DNA from: UBA7957 sp965224675
GTDB taxonomy: Bacteria; Pseudomonadota; Gammaproteobacteria; Granulosicoccales; Granulosicoccaceae
Direction of reading: 5' to 3'
Assembly: GCA_965224675.1 (NCBI GenBank)
Contig: CBDDAA010000004.1
Location: forward strand, 744,001 to 808,000
DNA length: 64,000 nucleotides
The notes under the pieces were generated by a model. That model saw only the letters and a program-made list of their open reading frames with translations, made no database searches and was not told where the DNA came from. The translations under genes were made by a program, and so were the position numbers. Positions 9,239 through 18,900 of this stretch are shown piece by piece (position 1 is the stretch's first letter; each line of letters opens with the position of its first letter).

Positions 9239-9263
9239 CCACGGACATTTATTTTGCCCGTGG
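9239..9263 (+). promoter_or_regulatory. Intercistronic stem-loop after binding-protein gene
   Basis: CCACGG at 9239-9244 pairs with CCGTGG at 9258-9263 across a 13-base loop. It lies between the binding-protein gene and the first permease, where stem-loops often protect the receptor message and lower downstream expression. No T-run follows, so full termination is unlikely. Confidence 0.5.
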
Positions 9264-9345
9264 GCGGCTACTACCCATAAATCATACCCAGAGTCTTGGC
9301 CAATGGGTTCAGATTTCGGCAAACTAAGTAGGAGCACGTAAGAGA

Positions 9346-10347
9346 ATGCAATTCGCCAGATTCGCTCTAACACGCGCACTATTGGCACTGCTAACGCTGG
9401 TAATGGTGTCATTTATTGTGTTTAGCTTGATGGAACTTGTGCCTGGCGACTGTGCTGAACGCTATCTTGCATTCAAGAGTTCTCAGGGGGCGGTGATAAC
9501 CTATGATGACATTCAATCAGAACGAATTCGCCTCGGACTCGACAAACCTTATTTGCTTCGCTGGGGTAATTGGATAATTAACGCTTTTCAAGGAGATTTT
9601 GGCGATAGTTGCATTCTGCGTCTTAACATCAGTGAACTATTAGGTCAAAAATTCTGGTTAAGTCTTGGTATTTGCCTGACTTCTCTTCTGGTCGCTTACA
9701 TGATCGCCATACCTGTCGGTATTATTTCTGCAACATCGAAAAACCCATTGGTGAATAATAGTTTGCGACTGGTTAGTTATCTTGGACTGGCGATGCCAAA
9801 TTTCCTGCTTGCGTTAATGATCATGCTGTTTTCGACGATTTATTTCGGGGATACCTTAACTGGTTTGTTCTCCAAAGAGTTTCGAGATGCGGCGTGGTCT
9901 TATGAGCGGGTTATAGACTTCATCTCACGTGCCTGGCTACCTGTATTCATACTCGCTTGGTCGGCTACCGCTTTTGCCATCCAGACGGTGCGTGCGCTAA
10001 TGTCCGATGAAGTGGGCAAACTCTATGTAGTTGCGGCCTCTGCACGTGGAGTAACCGGACGCACTTTACTGTGGCGCTACCCAGCACGTCACGCCCTGGG
10101 ACCTATTATTAATTCTTTGGGATTTGACCTGAACCGTATTTTTAATGAATTGCCTATAGTGGCACTAATTTTGACGTTGACTGAAGCCGGTTCACTACTG
10201 ATCGAAGCACTAGCCCGATCAAATGACCAACAACTTGCCGGAGCGATTATATTTATGCTAACCGCCAGCATCGTTGCAATTAACTTCATTACGGACATAA
10301 TATTGGCGTTAACTGATCCGCGTGTTCGCCGTAGCATCCTGGGATAA
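9346..10347 (+). CDS. Opp/Dpp-type ABC importer permease (DppB/OppB class)
   Basis: 333-residue inner-membrane permease with six predicted helices. It begins with the class-typical ALLALLTLVMVSFIVFSLMELVPGD, i.e. one helix then the periplasmic LxPGD motif. The cytoplasmic coupling loop is around residues 225-245 (VAASARGVTGRTLLWRYPARHA). A GGAG Shine-Dalgarno precedes the ATG. It pairs with the next gene, whose ATG is 6 bp past this stop, to form the channel. Confidence 0.92.
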   Translation: MQFARFALTRALLALLTLVMVSFIVFSLMELVPGDCAERYLAFKSSQGAVITYDDIQSERIRLGLDKPYLLRWGNWIINAFQGDFGDSCILRLNISELLGQKFWLSLGICLTSLLVAYMIAIPVGIISATSKNPLVNNSLRLVSYLGLAMPNFLLALMIMLFSTIYFGDTLTGLFSKEFRDAAWSYERVIDFISRAWLPVFILAWSATAFAIQTVRALMSDEVGKLYVVAASARGVTGRTLLWRYPARHALGPIINSLGFDLNRIFNELPIVALILTLTEAGSLLIEALARSNDQQLAGAIIFMLTASIVAINFITDIILALTDPRVRRSILG

Positions 10348-10352
10348 ACCGC

Positions 10353-11498
10353 ATGACAGACGACACTACAAAAACCGATATAAATGTGGATCAGAAACGC
10401 AAAGAAGCTTATTTCACCGCCTCTCAGGGACAGTTAATCTGGACACGTTTTAAAAAACAAAAAGCCGCCATGGTCGGAGCAGGTGTCTTAGTTGTATTAA
10501 TATTGTCTGGAATTTTTGCACCGTTTTTAACCCCCTATGATCCAACAATTGCCGGTCGGGACAAAGCCTATTTAAACGGTGCTCCAAATGTACCAAAATT
10601 TTGTGATGAAAATGGCTGCTCACTTCGCCCATTTATTTACTCCTATAAACGCAGTCGATCCATTAAAACGAATTTTCGCTGGGTCACTGAAGTAGACAGA
10701 GACACTCGTCGATATATGACATTTTTTACACGAGGAGATGAATACACCTTTCTTGGCGTAAAATTTACGACCCACTTATTCGGTGTCGATAGTGGCAAGA
10801 TACACATTTTTGGTACTGACTCTACGGGTAAAGACATCTATTCCAGAACACTGCAAGCCATCAACACTTCACTTGCGGTAGGAACCATCGGCGTCTTTAT
10901 TGCCTTTGTACTCGCATTGCTGATTGGCGGAATTTCGGGATATTACGGGGGTTGGATCGATTCTGTATTGCAGATGATAACCGATGCAGTACGAACCATA
11001 CCGACTATCCCCTTGTTTATGGCACTTGCCGCGTTCATTCCCGATACGTGGAGTGCAGAGACTCGTTTTTTATTCATTTCAATCATTCTTGGATTTGTCG
11101 GTTGGCCGACGTTGGCCCGACGGGTTCGTACCCATCTACTCACTGAAAGAAATCAGGAATATGTGTTGGCTGCGCAATTGTGTGGTGCATCCGCGGGTCA
11201 TATTATTCGTCGTCATCTATTGCCGAGTTTCACCAGTTACATCATCGTTGATCTAGTCATTTCATTTCCCTATATGGTGTTGTCAGAAACTGGACTCAGT
11301 TTTATTGGTCTCGGTCTGAAAGATCCGGTTAATTCACTGGGTGTCATGCTACAGAATGTAACTAGCGCAGATGTCCTGTTGAATTACCAATGGTATTTCA
11401 TTCCGGTTTTTTTCTTTATCACCCTGGTTCTTGCCTTTGTATTTGTGGGGGATGGACTACGCGATGCCGCTGACCCCTACGCAGATTCTAAAAAATGA
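10353..11498 (+). CDS. Opp/Dpp-type ABC importer permease (DppC/OppC class)
   Basis: 381-residue inner-membrane permease. An N-terminal cytoplasmic stretch with LIWTRFKKQKAAMVG leads to helix 1 and the FLTPYDPT motif, both typical of the DppC/OppC class. The coupling loop is around residues 265-285 (YVLAAQLCGASAGHIIRRHLL). It is longer than the usual ~300 residues because of a ~100-residue periplasmic insertion after helix 1 (residues ~65-160). Its stop overlaps the start of the first ATPase gene (ATGA). Confidence 0.92.
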   Translation: MTDDTTKTDINVDQKRKEAYFTASQGQLIWTRFKKQKAAMVGAGVLVVLILSGIFAPFLTPYDPTIAGRDKAYLNGAPNVPKFCDENGCSLRPFIYSYKRSRSIKTNFRWVTEVDRDTRRYMTFFTRGDEYTFLGVKFTTHLFGVDSGKIHIFGTDSTGKDIYSRTLQAINTSLAVGTIGVFIAFVLALLIGGISGYYGGWIDSVLQMITDAVRTIPTIPLFMALAAFIPDTWSAETRFLFISIILGFVGWPTLARRVRTHLLTERNQEYVLAAQLCGASAGHIIRRHLLPSFTSYIIVDLVISFPYMVLSETGLSFIGLGLKDPVNSLGVMLQNVTSADVLLNYQWYFIPVFFFITLVLAFVFVGDGLRDAADPYADSKK

Positions 11499-12496
11499 CT
11501 AAGCCGCTGATTTCCGTAAAAGATCTGACCATCCGATTCAAAACCGACGAAGGTCTGGTCACTGCCGTTGAGAAAGTGAGCTTCGACATTGCACCAGGAG
11601 AAGTACTTGGGTTGGTCGGAGAAAGTGGTTCTGGCAAATCGGTTACCGCCAAGTCGTTGATGCTGCTGAATCCGGATAACGCTGTATACGATGAACAAAG
11701 CAAAATTACCCTTGATATCGACGACAAAAAAATTGATGTATTTTCGCTTGGCCTGAAGGACCGAAAGATCATCCGCGGTGGTGCGGTTTCAATGATCTTT
11801 CAGGAACCCATGGCAAGCTTTGCTCCCGCCATATCTATAGGTGAGCAAATGGTAGAACAACTACTGATTCATTCGGATTTGAACAAGACAAGGGCTAAAG
11901 AGATATCAATTGAGATGTTGGCCCGTGTTGGCATTCCCGATCCAACACAACGCTTTGGTCAGTATGCTTTCGAATTCTCTGGCGGCATGCGACAACGTGC
12001 AATGATCGCTATGGCACTTTCAACCAAACCCAGATTACTCATCGCCGATGAACCAACAACAGCGCTTGATGTCACCATTCAGGCTCAGGTTATAGATCTG
12101 ATGAAAGATCTGGTCAGCGAATTTCATATGGGAATCCTTTTTATAACTCACGATTTAGGCGTCATCGCACAGACAGTAGACCGTGTAGCCGTTATGTATC
12201 TCGGGAAGCTAGTGGAAAAAGGAGATGTTCGGCAAGTTCTCAGACGGCCAGGTCATCCGTATACACAGGGACTTATGGATGCTCTGCCTAAGCTCGATGA
12301 ACTCGATAAACCCTTGACTGCGATCAAGGGCGACATCCCCTCACCTCTGGATCGGCCGACAGGTTGTGTTTTCAATACCCGATGTCCTGTTACTCTCGGA
12401 GCGGCATGCGAATTACGCGTCCCAGATTATACCCGCATAGAAGAGGGGCATGAAGTTGCCTGTGTACTCGCTGAGAGGGAAAGGGCTAGCGCATGA
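11495..12496 (+). CDS. Opp/Dpp-type ABC importer ATPase (DppD/OppD class)
   Basis: 333-residue ATPase that powers the importer. Walker A is GESGSGKS at residues 42-49. The ABC signature is FSGGMRQRAMIAMAL, followed by Walker B LLIADEPTTALD and the switch histidine in FITHDLG. The C-terminal oligopeptide-transport extension with clustered cysteines (GCVFNTRCPV, then AACELR) is present. Start and stop overlap both neighbours by ATGA, so the operon is tightly coupled. Confidence 0.94.
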   Translation: MTKPLISVKDLTIRFKTDEGLVTAVEKVSFDIAPGEVLGLVGESGSGKSVTAKSLMLLNPDNAVYDEQSKITLDIDDKKIDVFSLGLKDRKIIRGGAVSMIFQEPMASFAPAISIGEQMVEQLLIHSDLNKTRAKEISIEMLARVGIPDPTQRFGQYAFEFSGGMRQRAMIAMALSTKPRLLIADEPTTALDVTIQAQVIDLMKDLVSEFHMGILFITHDLGVIAQTVDRVAVMYLGKLVEKGDVRQVLRRPGHPYTQGLMDALPKLDELDKPLTAIKGDIPSPLDRPTGCVFNTRCPVTLGAACELRVPDYTRIEEGHEVACVLAERERASA

Positions 12497-13521
12497 ACGA
12501 GACACTGATTGCAACAGAAGACCTGTCGGTTCACTTTCCGGTAAAGGGCGGTAATTTGTTTGGACCCAAGTCTGTAGTACATGCGGTTGAAGGTGTTTCA
12601 GTCCACATCCAGCGGGGTAGTTTTTTTGGACTTGTGGGTGAGTCGGGCTCTGGTAAAACTACCTTCGGCCGCGCCTTACTACGAGCAGCACCAATTACCC
12701 GAGGCTCAGCCACTTATTCAGATGGTGACGTTGCCTACGATCTACCCTCATTGAAAGATGATGATCTGAGAGACTATCGAAAACGTGCCCAACTCATTTT
12801 CCAGGACCCTTATGCTGCACTCAGCCCTCGTATGACGGTACGCGACATCATTGCCGAACCGCTGGAGGTCATGAAGCTAACTAATTCTAGGAATGAAACC
12901 GATGAACGGGTGCGTGAAATTGCCGCAAAATGCCGTATAAATCTCGAACACCTACGGCGCTTTCCTCATGCCTTTTCCGGTGGTCAAAGGCAGCGAATAT
13001 CAATAGCACGTGCTTTGGTTTCAAGTCCTCGCTTCATCGTGGCAGACGAAAGCGTTGCCGCGCTTGATGTATCAATCCAGGCAGATGTTCTTAATCTGCT
13101 GAAATCAATCCAACTGAATATGGGATTAACTTTCCTCTTTATAAGTCATGACTTGAGTGTAGTTGCGCACATCTGTGATCATGTGGCGGTGATGTATCTT
13201 GGACGTTTGGTAGAGACGGCACCGACTCAGGAATTATTTGCCAACCCCAGGCACCCCTATACCAAGGCATTATTGTCGGCTATCCCTTCACTTGATCCTG
13301 ATAACCGGGGAAAAGTGCAAAAGCTTGAAGGTGAAATACCTTCACCCACGAATCCGCCCCCGGGTTGCAAATTTCATACTCGCTGTCGTTACGTCGTCGA
13401 TATCTGTCGTAGAGAAGAACCGAAACTCAATAATTTGGGATTTGAACATGATGTCGCCTGCCACCGTTGGCAGGAGCTTATGGATGCAACAGAGGTGTTA
13501 CCGAGAGATTCTTCAACATAG
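12493..13521 (+). CDS. Opp/Dpp-type ABC importer ATPase (DppF/OppF class)
   Basis: 342-residue second ATPase. Walker A is GESGSGKT (residues 49-56) and the signature is FSGGQRQRISIARAL. Walker B reads FIVADESVAALD: the catalytic glutamate is kept, but the usual P-T after it is S-V. The switch histidine is in FISHDLS, and the C-terminal extension includes GCKFHTRCRYV. It forms the heterodimer with the previous gene and is the last transporter gene before the hydrolase. Confidence 0.94.
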   Translation: MNETLIATEDLSVHFPVKGGNLFGPKSVVHAVEGVSVHIQRGSFFGLVGESGSGKTTFGRALLRAAPITRGSATYSDGDVAYDLPSLKDDDLRDYRKRAQLIFQDPYAALSPRMTVRDIIAEPLEVMKLTNSRNETDERVREIAAKCRINLEHLRRFPHAFSGGQRQRISIARALVSSPRFIVADESVAALDVSIQADVLNLLKSIQLNMGLTFLFISHDLSVVAHICDHVAVMYLGRLVETAPTQELFANPRHPYTKALLSAIPSLDPDNRGKVQKLEGEIPSPTNPPPGCKFHTRCRYVVDICRREEPKLNNLGFEHDVACHRWQELMDATEVLPRDSST

Positions 13522-13683
13522 CTTAGAAATCCTTGAGATGCCTTTAAAACGATCGATTCTATCTGTCATTGTTATTTAGTGCTAAGTCTTTTACGGACAC
13601 CTGAACTTTGAATCTTCCGGTATTAAATATTGATCACTCAATGTAGAAATGGTAGATGCATTGATGATTGGAATGACAGATCG

Positions 13684-15213
13684 ATGAGTGCAGCAATGAA
13701 CATACTATTCATAACCGCAGACCAGTGGAGAGGGGATTGCCTCTCTGCACTCAATCACCCTCTAGTTAAGACACCCAATCTGGATGCTCTGATCGCTGAC
13801 GGCGTTGCCTTTAAGCGCCACTATGCTCAGGCAACTCCTTGTGGACCCTCTCGTGCCTGCCTTTATACAGGGATGTACATGCATAATCATCGCTCGATTC
13901 TTAACGGAACACCCCTTGATGCGCGGCATACGAATGTTGCGGTCGAGATACGCAAAGCAGGTTATAAGCCGGCACTGTTTGGATACACAGATGTCAGCAA
14001 TGATCCTCGCGAATTCGCTCCCGGTGATTATGTTCTTAGAAATTACGAAGGTGTGTTACCCGGAATGGTTCCTGTCTGTCACTTAAATGGTGCGGCAAAA
14101 CCATGGCTTGCCCACCTTAAAACAAAAGGATATCCCGTGCCTGATAATGCGATGGACATGCTAAGACCTCGATCCAATTTTGCAGGGGCAAAGAATAAAG
14201 GAAAAACGTTCGTTCCTGCGAAATTTAAGGCTGAAGATAGCGCGGCTGCATTCCTTGTTGATGAAGTCACTAAATATTTATCGGTGCGTCAAAAAAATCC
14301 CTGGTTTGTGCATATGTCATTTCTATCTCCTCATCCACCTTACATTGCACCTGAGCCGTTTAATGATTTATATGATGCCATAGAAGTCTCGTTCCCGACA
14401 CGCCAGGAAACGCTTGAAAAGGAGGCTGATCAACACCCTTGGATCAAACACTATCTATATAATCAAAGCGGTGAAAATTATACCGTGGGTGCAAAAGCGC
14501 GAGATAATCGGTTTTTAAGTGATGTAGAGTTACGCCAAATAAAAGCCACGTATTATGGCATGATGTCAGAAGTAGATTCTCAGATTGGCAGGCTGTTGGA
14601 CTACCTCAAAGAGACAGGCGCCTACGAAAATACAATGATCATATTTACCTCTGACCATGGCGACATGCAGGGAGATCATTGGATGCTCTCTAAATCCTGT
14701 TACTTCGAGCAAGCGTTTCATATCCCGCTGATTGTTCGTGATCCAGGTTCAGATGCAAATAGCACGAGAGGAGCTATTATTGCAGCATTTACTGAGAGTG
14801 TTGATGTGATGCCAACTATACTAAATCGGGTAGGGCTAGATATACCAAAGCAATGTGATGGTCATTCACTATTACCGTTTTGTCGTAGCGAGCAAGTCGG
14901 TGAATGGCGGCAGGAATATCATGCAGAATTTGATTTAAGAAGTCCCTACAAAAATCATGAGAAGCCACCCTTGGGTTTAGAAAAAGTGAAATGCACCGTT
15001 AATATAATACGTGGTGAAAGATATAAATACATTCATTTTGCCGGACTTCCCCCTCTCTTTTTTGATCTTAAACTGGACCCGAACGAGTTCGAAAATCGAT
15101 ATGAGGATCCTAATTATCAGCAAGAGGTGCTTGAATACACCGCAAAAATGTTGACTTGGCGAATGGAACATGACGATCGAGCGCTTACAGATTTGCATCT
15201 TGGCAATCACTAA
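13684..15213 (+). CDS. Phosphonate monoester hydrolase / arylsulfatase (formylglycine enzyme)
   Basis: 509-residue alkaline-phosphatase-superfamily hydrolase. The formylglycine motif CGPSRACLYTG has its modified cysteine at residue ~53. It is followed by MYMHNHRS and PLDARHTNV, which are particular to the rhizobial phosphonate monoester hydrolase group rather than ordinary sulfatases. Metal ligands are in TADQWRGD (N-terminus) and FTSDHGDMQGDH; the C-terminal FAGLPPLFFDLKLDPNEFEN also fits that group. These enzymes are promiscuous for phosphonate monoesters, phosphodiesters and sulfate esters. I chose the ATG at 13684; 13696 is also possible. No signal peptide, so it acts in the cytoplasm, probably on what the upstream importer brings in. 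A formylglycine-generating enzyme is not in this window. Confidence 0.87.
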   Translation: MSAAMNILFITADQWRGDCLSALNHPLVKTPNLDALIADGVAFKRHYAQATPCGPSRACLYTGMYMHNHRSILNGTPLDARHTNVAVEIRKAGYKPALFGYTDVSNDPREFAPGDYVLRNYEGVLPGMVPVCHLNGAAKPWLAHLKTKGYPVPDNAMDMLRPRSNFAGAKNKGKTFVPAKFKAEDSAAAFLVDEVTKYLSVRQKNPWFVHMSFLSPHPPYIAPEPFNDLYDAIEVSFPTRQETLEKEADQHPWIKHYLYNQSGENYTVGAKARDNRFLSDVELRQIKATYYGMMSEVDSQIGRLLDYLKETGAYENTMIIFTSDHGDMQGDHWMLSKSCYFEQAFHIPLIVRDPGSDANSTRGAIIAAFTESVDVMPTILNRVGLDIPKQCDGHSLLPFCRSEQVGEWRQEYHAEFDLRSPYKNHEKPPLGLEKVKCTVNIIRGERYKYIHFAGLPPLFFDLKLDPNEFENRYEDPNYQQEVLEYTAKMLTWRMEHDDRALTDLHLGNH

Positions 15214-15543
15214 TAATCGTCATATCAAGTTTTTTCTGGGGGATGTGAGAATGACAGACATATTGTTCCTGCAATAGCTGCATTTCCCCCATATATGAAC
15301 CCACTCCGTTTGCAAGGCATATTTGATCATAGATGTGAGAAATAATCATAGGCACAGTTGCATGAGCTTGTGTTTTTTCTACAAAACATCAAAGGCAAAG
15401 GTTAATTTGATCAGGATTCCAAAGGAGTTTTTGGACAGATATTCAGTAATATTTAACATCTTACCTGAAATAAATTAGGTAACTTACTGATCTGAAATAA
15501 ATTGCTGATAGCGCTGATTAAGTGCCTGTCCTAGAAGTTTGTA
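15214..15543. other. Intergenic stretch, no gene seen
   Basis: About 330 bp, AT-rich, with no convincing frame on either strand. At 15522-15536 lies GTGCCTGTCCTAGAA, a good match to the right arm of the 85-bp element, immediately before a gene fragment. Nothing else can be supported. Confidence 0.5.
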
Positions 15544-15759
15544 CACCTGGCGCTGAGCCAGCAAATACCCGCCTGTTCGATTGACGATGAAGAGGTTGAT
15601 GCAAATTTAAAGTCGGCTCTAACAGAGCTTGGCGGCCAGATACAGCTATTCGAAGCTATTCGCCGGACTTTCGTGCAACATTGTGCAGAGATTATTCTCG
15701 AAGATGCTCGTATTACTGCCAAAGAAAAGGATTATTGCACTTGTTGGTACATGTTTTAG
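15544..15759 (+). pseudogene. C-terminal gene fragment, possibly of an M48-peptidase-like protein
   Basis: A 71-residue open stretch without a start begins LALSQQIPACSIDDEEVDAN and continues with LFEAIRRTFVQHCAEIILED and ARITAKEKDY. The helical pattern with a conserved ED-x-x-I-T-x-x-E turn resembles the C-terminal helical domain attached to some M48 peptidases and TerB-like proteins. It starts directly after a half-site of the 85-bp element. The identification is tentative; that it is a truncated coding remnant is more secure. Confidence 0.45.
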
Positions 15760-15959
15760 CGGTTCCCGTTCCCGGGCTGCATTGATATGCTTACAGCTAC
15801 TGCCTAATTTGGCAACTGCTGCTTAACTTGGTTGAGTAGCATGCGTATCTTCACCGTTCTCCTTAAACTATCTGACTATGCTACGCTTAGGGGCAAGCTA
15901 TTGCTTTTTTTAGCGTTTTATACAAGCCTCGCATTTTTAAAGCTATCAATGGAAACACA

Positions 15960-17024
15960 GTGAAAAGAAAATTAACCCTGGTGGTTGCATTTTTTGCACT
16001 ACTCTATTCCTCTTTTGTTTTGTCTGCTGACCCAACTATTGTTGCCACCATAGAACGACCACCATTTTCTTTTCATAGTGACACAAATGAACTCACAGGC
16101 TTTGCAGTCGAACTGTGGAATAAAATTGCACAACGATTGGAATTAGACTACCAGTGGAAGGAATACCAGAAATTTTCAAAAATGATCGACGACACCGTGA
16201 GTTCGTCAAATTCACTCGCTATCGCTAATATATCAGTCACATCCAGTCGGGAAAAAATCGCCGATTTTTCCCAACCCATTATAGAATCTGGAATGGCGAT
16301 AGCCGTAAAAAAAGGCTCTGGCACCCCCTTTTTCACACTGATCTGGGAGTCAGGAATATTATTGTTTCTGTTGGGTGCTTTTTTGGTATTGCTGGTTATA
16401 GCTCACGTTGTATGGTTCTTTGAACACGGCATTGAGGATGCCAGACACGATTACTTTAGAGATGATTATTTTGGCGGGGTCTGGGATGCATTTTGGTGGG
16501 CGTTTATTATTATGACCATGGGCGGTTTCGAGAACGAAGTGCCACATAAACGAATCAGCCGGGTAATAGCAATTTTCTGGATCATCATCAGCTTATTCTT
16601 TATTTCAACACTGACAGCAAAAATCACAACTGCACTGACCGTAGCTGAACTGAAAACAGGCATAGAAGGCTACAAAGACCTCGCAGGAAAAAAAGTGGGA
16701 CTAACCGACGGTTCATCACACGAGAAATACCTAAGCAGCAAAGGCATCAAAACCATTGCCTACAAAAACCTGGATGAACTTTACCAGGATTTAAAAAATA
16801 ACCGACTGGACGCTATCGTTGCTGACTTACCCGTACTCTCTTACTATACGGCACATGAGGGCGCTGGATGGATGCTGTTAGCAGGAGAGGCTTTCAACCG
16901 TGTGAATATGGCCATTCTTTTTCCAGAGGGAAGTGAACTGCTTGAAATGGTCAATGGTGTATTACTTGAGCTTAAAGAGGAAGGTGTTTATGGTGAGCTT
17001 TATAGTAAATATTTTGGCGAGTAG
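15960..17024 (+). CDS. Prokaryotic ionotropic glutamate-receptor-like channel
   Basis: 354-residue protein with signal peptide (residues 1-22), first half of a periplasmic amino-acid-binding domain (24-120), a pore module (130-225) and second half of the binding domain (226-354). This split order is that of GluR0-type bacterial glutamate receptors. M1 is ~132-153, the pore helix ~175-186 and M2 ~200-225, running into AKITTALTVAEL, comparable to the SYTANLAAFLT region of animal receptors. The filter reads TMGGFEN where K+-selective GluR0 has TVGYGD, so selectivity is uncertain. The start is a GTG with a weak ribosome site. It stands alone among remnants. Confidence 0.85.
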   Translation: MKRKLTLVVAFFALLYSSFVLSADPTIVATIERPPFSFHSDTNELTGFAVELWNKIAQRLELDYQWKEYQKFSKMIDDTVSSSNSLAIANISVTSSREKIADFSQPIIESGMAIAVKKGSGTPFFTLIWESGILLFLLGAFLVLLVIAHVVWFFEHGIEDARHDYFRDDYFGGVWDAFWWAFIIMTMGGFENEVPHKRISRVIAIFWIIISLFFISTLTAKITTALTVAELKTGIEGYKDLAGKKVGLTDGSSHEKYLSSKGIKTIAYKNLDELYQDLKNNRLDAIVADLPVLSYYTAHEGAGWMLLAGEAFNRVNMAILFPEGSELLEMVNGVLLELKEEGVYGELYSKYFGE

Positions 17025-17254
17025 TTTTTGGTTGTGGCTTTGATGTGGTGTGCTGGAAGGTTTGTTGGGCTGGCCTCTTTGTGCTCATTGCTGTCGTTTA
17101 ATTCGACGAAATGATCAATTTCAGGAATAAGTACTCTCCAACTATAGTGGTCTTTGGATGTGGGCACCAGGAACAGCCTTGTCCAATGCGGAATGAATCT
17201 GAAAGGAGACCCATCTGGCTAAAATTCATTCATGATCCAGCAACGAAGACGATC

Positions 17255-17780
17255 ATGAAACTAAAAGAACTGATGACAATTGAACAGCTTGAACAATTCC
17301 TCAATGGCACTCAGGCCGTCATCTTTGAGATAAATTTAGTCAAAAAAGGGCGTTATGACTGGATGAGGCGTGAGCTGGTCAGATTTAACTACCTGCAACT
17401 GGGTAAGGTGGACAAAGGTGTTGTGATTCGCTACCTGATGAAGGTGTCCGGTTACTCGCGACAGCAGGTCACTCGACTGATCGCACAATACCGTAAAACA
17501 GGTTATATAAAGCATCATCACGTTAATGCACCTGCTTTTCAGACGCGCTATTGTAAAGGAGATATCCGCCTGTTAGCGAAGATGGATCAACGCCATGATG
17601 TACCCGGACAGGCTCTGAAGAAGCTCTGTGAGCGCGCTTACAGGGTGTTTGATGAAGCCCAAATTGAGCGTTTGAGCACAATTTCGGTCAGCCATCTGTA
17701 CAATTTGAGAAAAACAAAGACGTACGGTTTAACTCGACAGCATTTTCAAAAGACCCAGGCCAAGGCATCAAAAGACAGTA
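17255..17780 (+). pseudogene. 3'-truncated DDE transposase/integrase (HTH half only)
   Basis: The first ~175 residues of a transposase beginning MKLKELMTIEQLEQFL (an internal ATG at 17273 is equally good). The helix-turn-helix VSGYSRQQVTRLIAQYRKTG (~residues 70-90) and the second one (AQIERLSTISVSHLYNL) are intact. Coding stops making sense at 17781, where the 85-bp element begins; the following rve/DDE catalytic domain is missing. It belongs to a widespread group of integrase-core transposases whose IS family I cannot assign from memory. Confidence 0.75.
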
Positions 17781-17865
17781 TTCAAGGACAGGTGCTGCTA
17801 CTAGCAGAATTATTTTCAATAAAAACAATAAGATATTTATTTTCTAACCAGTGCCTGTCCTTGAA
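17781..17865. mobile_element. 85-bp miniature inverted-repeat element, copy 2
   Basis: Same 85-bp length and core as the copy at 3783. Arms are TTCAAGGACAGGTGCTG (17781-17797) and CAGTGCCTGTCCTTGAA (17849-17865), with two mismatches. It sits precisely at the break of the transposase gene. A further half-site, GAGCCTGTCCAGGAA, lies 31 bp downstream at 17896-17910. Confidence 0.75.
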
Positions 17866-17941
17866 ATTTTTTATCCTATGTTGCTGGAGTACTAGGAGCC
17901 TGTCCAGGAATTGGGCCGTAGTGAGGGAAAGCTGATTTGAG

Positions 17942-18784
17942 TCAGATTGACTCACTATCATCGTCCGGAAATTGGCATTGCGGGTCGTTTGGATAGTCAG
18001 TGTTGCCATCGCCATCGTTATCTTCGCCGTCCTCACAGGCAGCGAAATCTGAGCCGCCGCCAATTAATTGAGTTATCATGGGGACAAAAATATCGTTGAT
18101 CAGGGTACTGTTTTGTTGTGTTGGTGCAAGAGACAAAAATCCATTGTAAAAATTGCTCACACCATTAACGATGATGACCTGAGTTCTGGCCATGATGGTA
18201 AAATCGCCGGCACGCACCACTTTTGCGGCAATCGACTCAAGACCAAGCACGCCGTTTTGCTGGAGATTGATTTCGCACTGTTCAGTAACAGATGGCGGAT
18301 TGCCAATGAAGTTCAGACCTGCATTAATATCTGCGCTCAGGATAGCAGCCGAGGTGAAATTCCCGGTAATCTGTGCGCTTAGCATATACCGCCAAACCGC
18401 CAGCCTGTCATTTTTAATCAGGTCGGCGCCGACAACGGTTGCCGGGATCGCAAAACCTGATGCATCACTGGCGTCAGTAACAGTCCAACCCAGCGGAACA
18501 GAAAAACCCAGCAACAGGCTGTTCGAATTTGCATAAGGACTTTGACTGAAATCTATGTCAAACGGAATGGTAAATGCGGTCGATGGCAGATCTCCACGCG
18601 GTACGCCGTTGATAAAATCCCAGTACACTGCTTCAAGGCCGGAAAGCTCATCGCATAGTTGTGAACTTGCTGAGGAAAAATTTCCGTTTCCCTCACCTCC
18701 CGTGCCACCACCCGAACTGCCACCACAAGCCACGAGGGTGAAGCAAAGAATAATTCCCAGTAATATTTTTCTGTATTTCATCAT
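17942..18784 (-). CDS. Lipoprotein of unknown function with acidic Ca2+-type tail
   Basis: 280-residue lipoprotein. The signal peptide ends in LVAC (acylated Cys20), followed by a Gly/Ser-rich linker (GGSSGGGTGGEGNGN). The body (40-240) has no recognised motif. The C-terminus reads CEDGEDNDGDGNTDYPNDP and ends QCQFPDDDSES: an Asp/Asn-rich loop framed by two cysteines, like the calcium-binding D-x-D-x-D-G tails seen at the ends of secreted bacterial proteins. A function cannot be assigned. The next gene on its right is in another module. Confidence 0.75.
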   Translation of the reverse strand: MMKYRKILLGIILCFTLVACGGSSGGGTGGEGNGNFSSASSQLCDELSGLEAVYWDFINGVPRGDLPSTAFTIPFDIDFSQSPYANSNSLLLGFSVPLGWTVTDASDASGFAIPATVVGADLIKNDRLAVWRYMLSAQITGNFTSAAILSADINAGLNFIGNPPSVTEQCEINLQQNGVLGLESIAAKVVRAGDFTIMARTQVIIVNGVSNFYNGFLSLAPTQQNSTLINDIFVPMITQLIGGGSDFAACEDGEDNDGDGNTDYPNDPQCQFPDDDSESI

Positions 18785-18900
18785 TGTTGTCAGACTGACA
18801 TATCGACATGGCGTCAGACTAGCACAGGTTGATAATACAATGCACCCTGCTGGCCCGATTTTTCACTCAACCGTGCACTGCCCCGTTTATGTAGAAAATT

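Noticed and set aside
12493..13521. Altered Walker B (ADESVAALD) as evidence of an inactive ATPase
   Set aside because: The aspartate and catalytic glutamate are both kept; replacement of P-T after the glutamate does not by itself abolish function.
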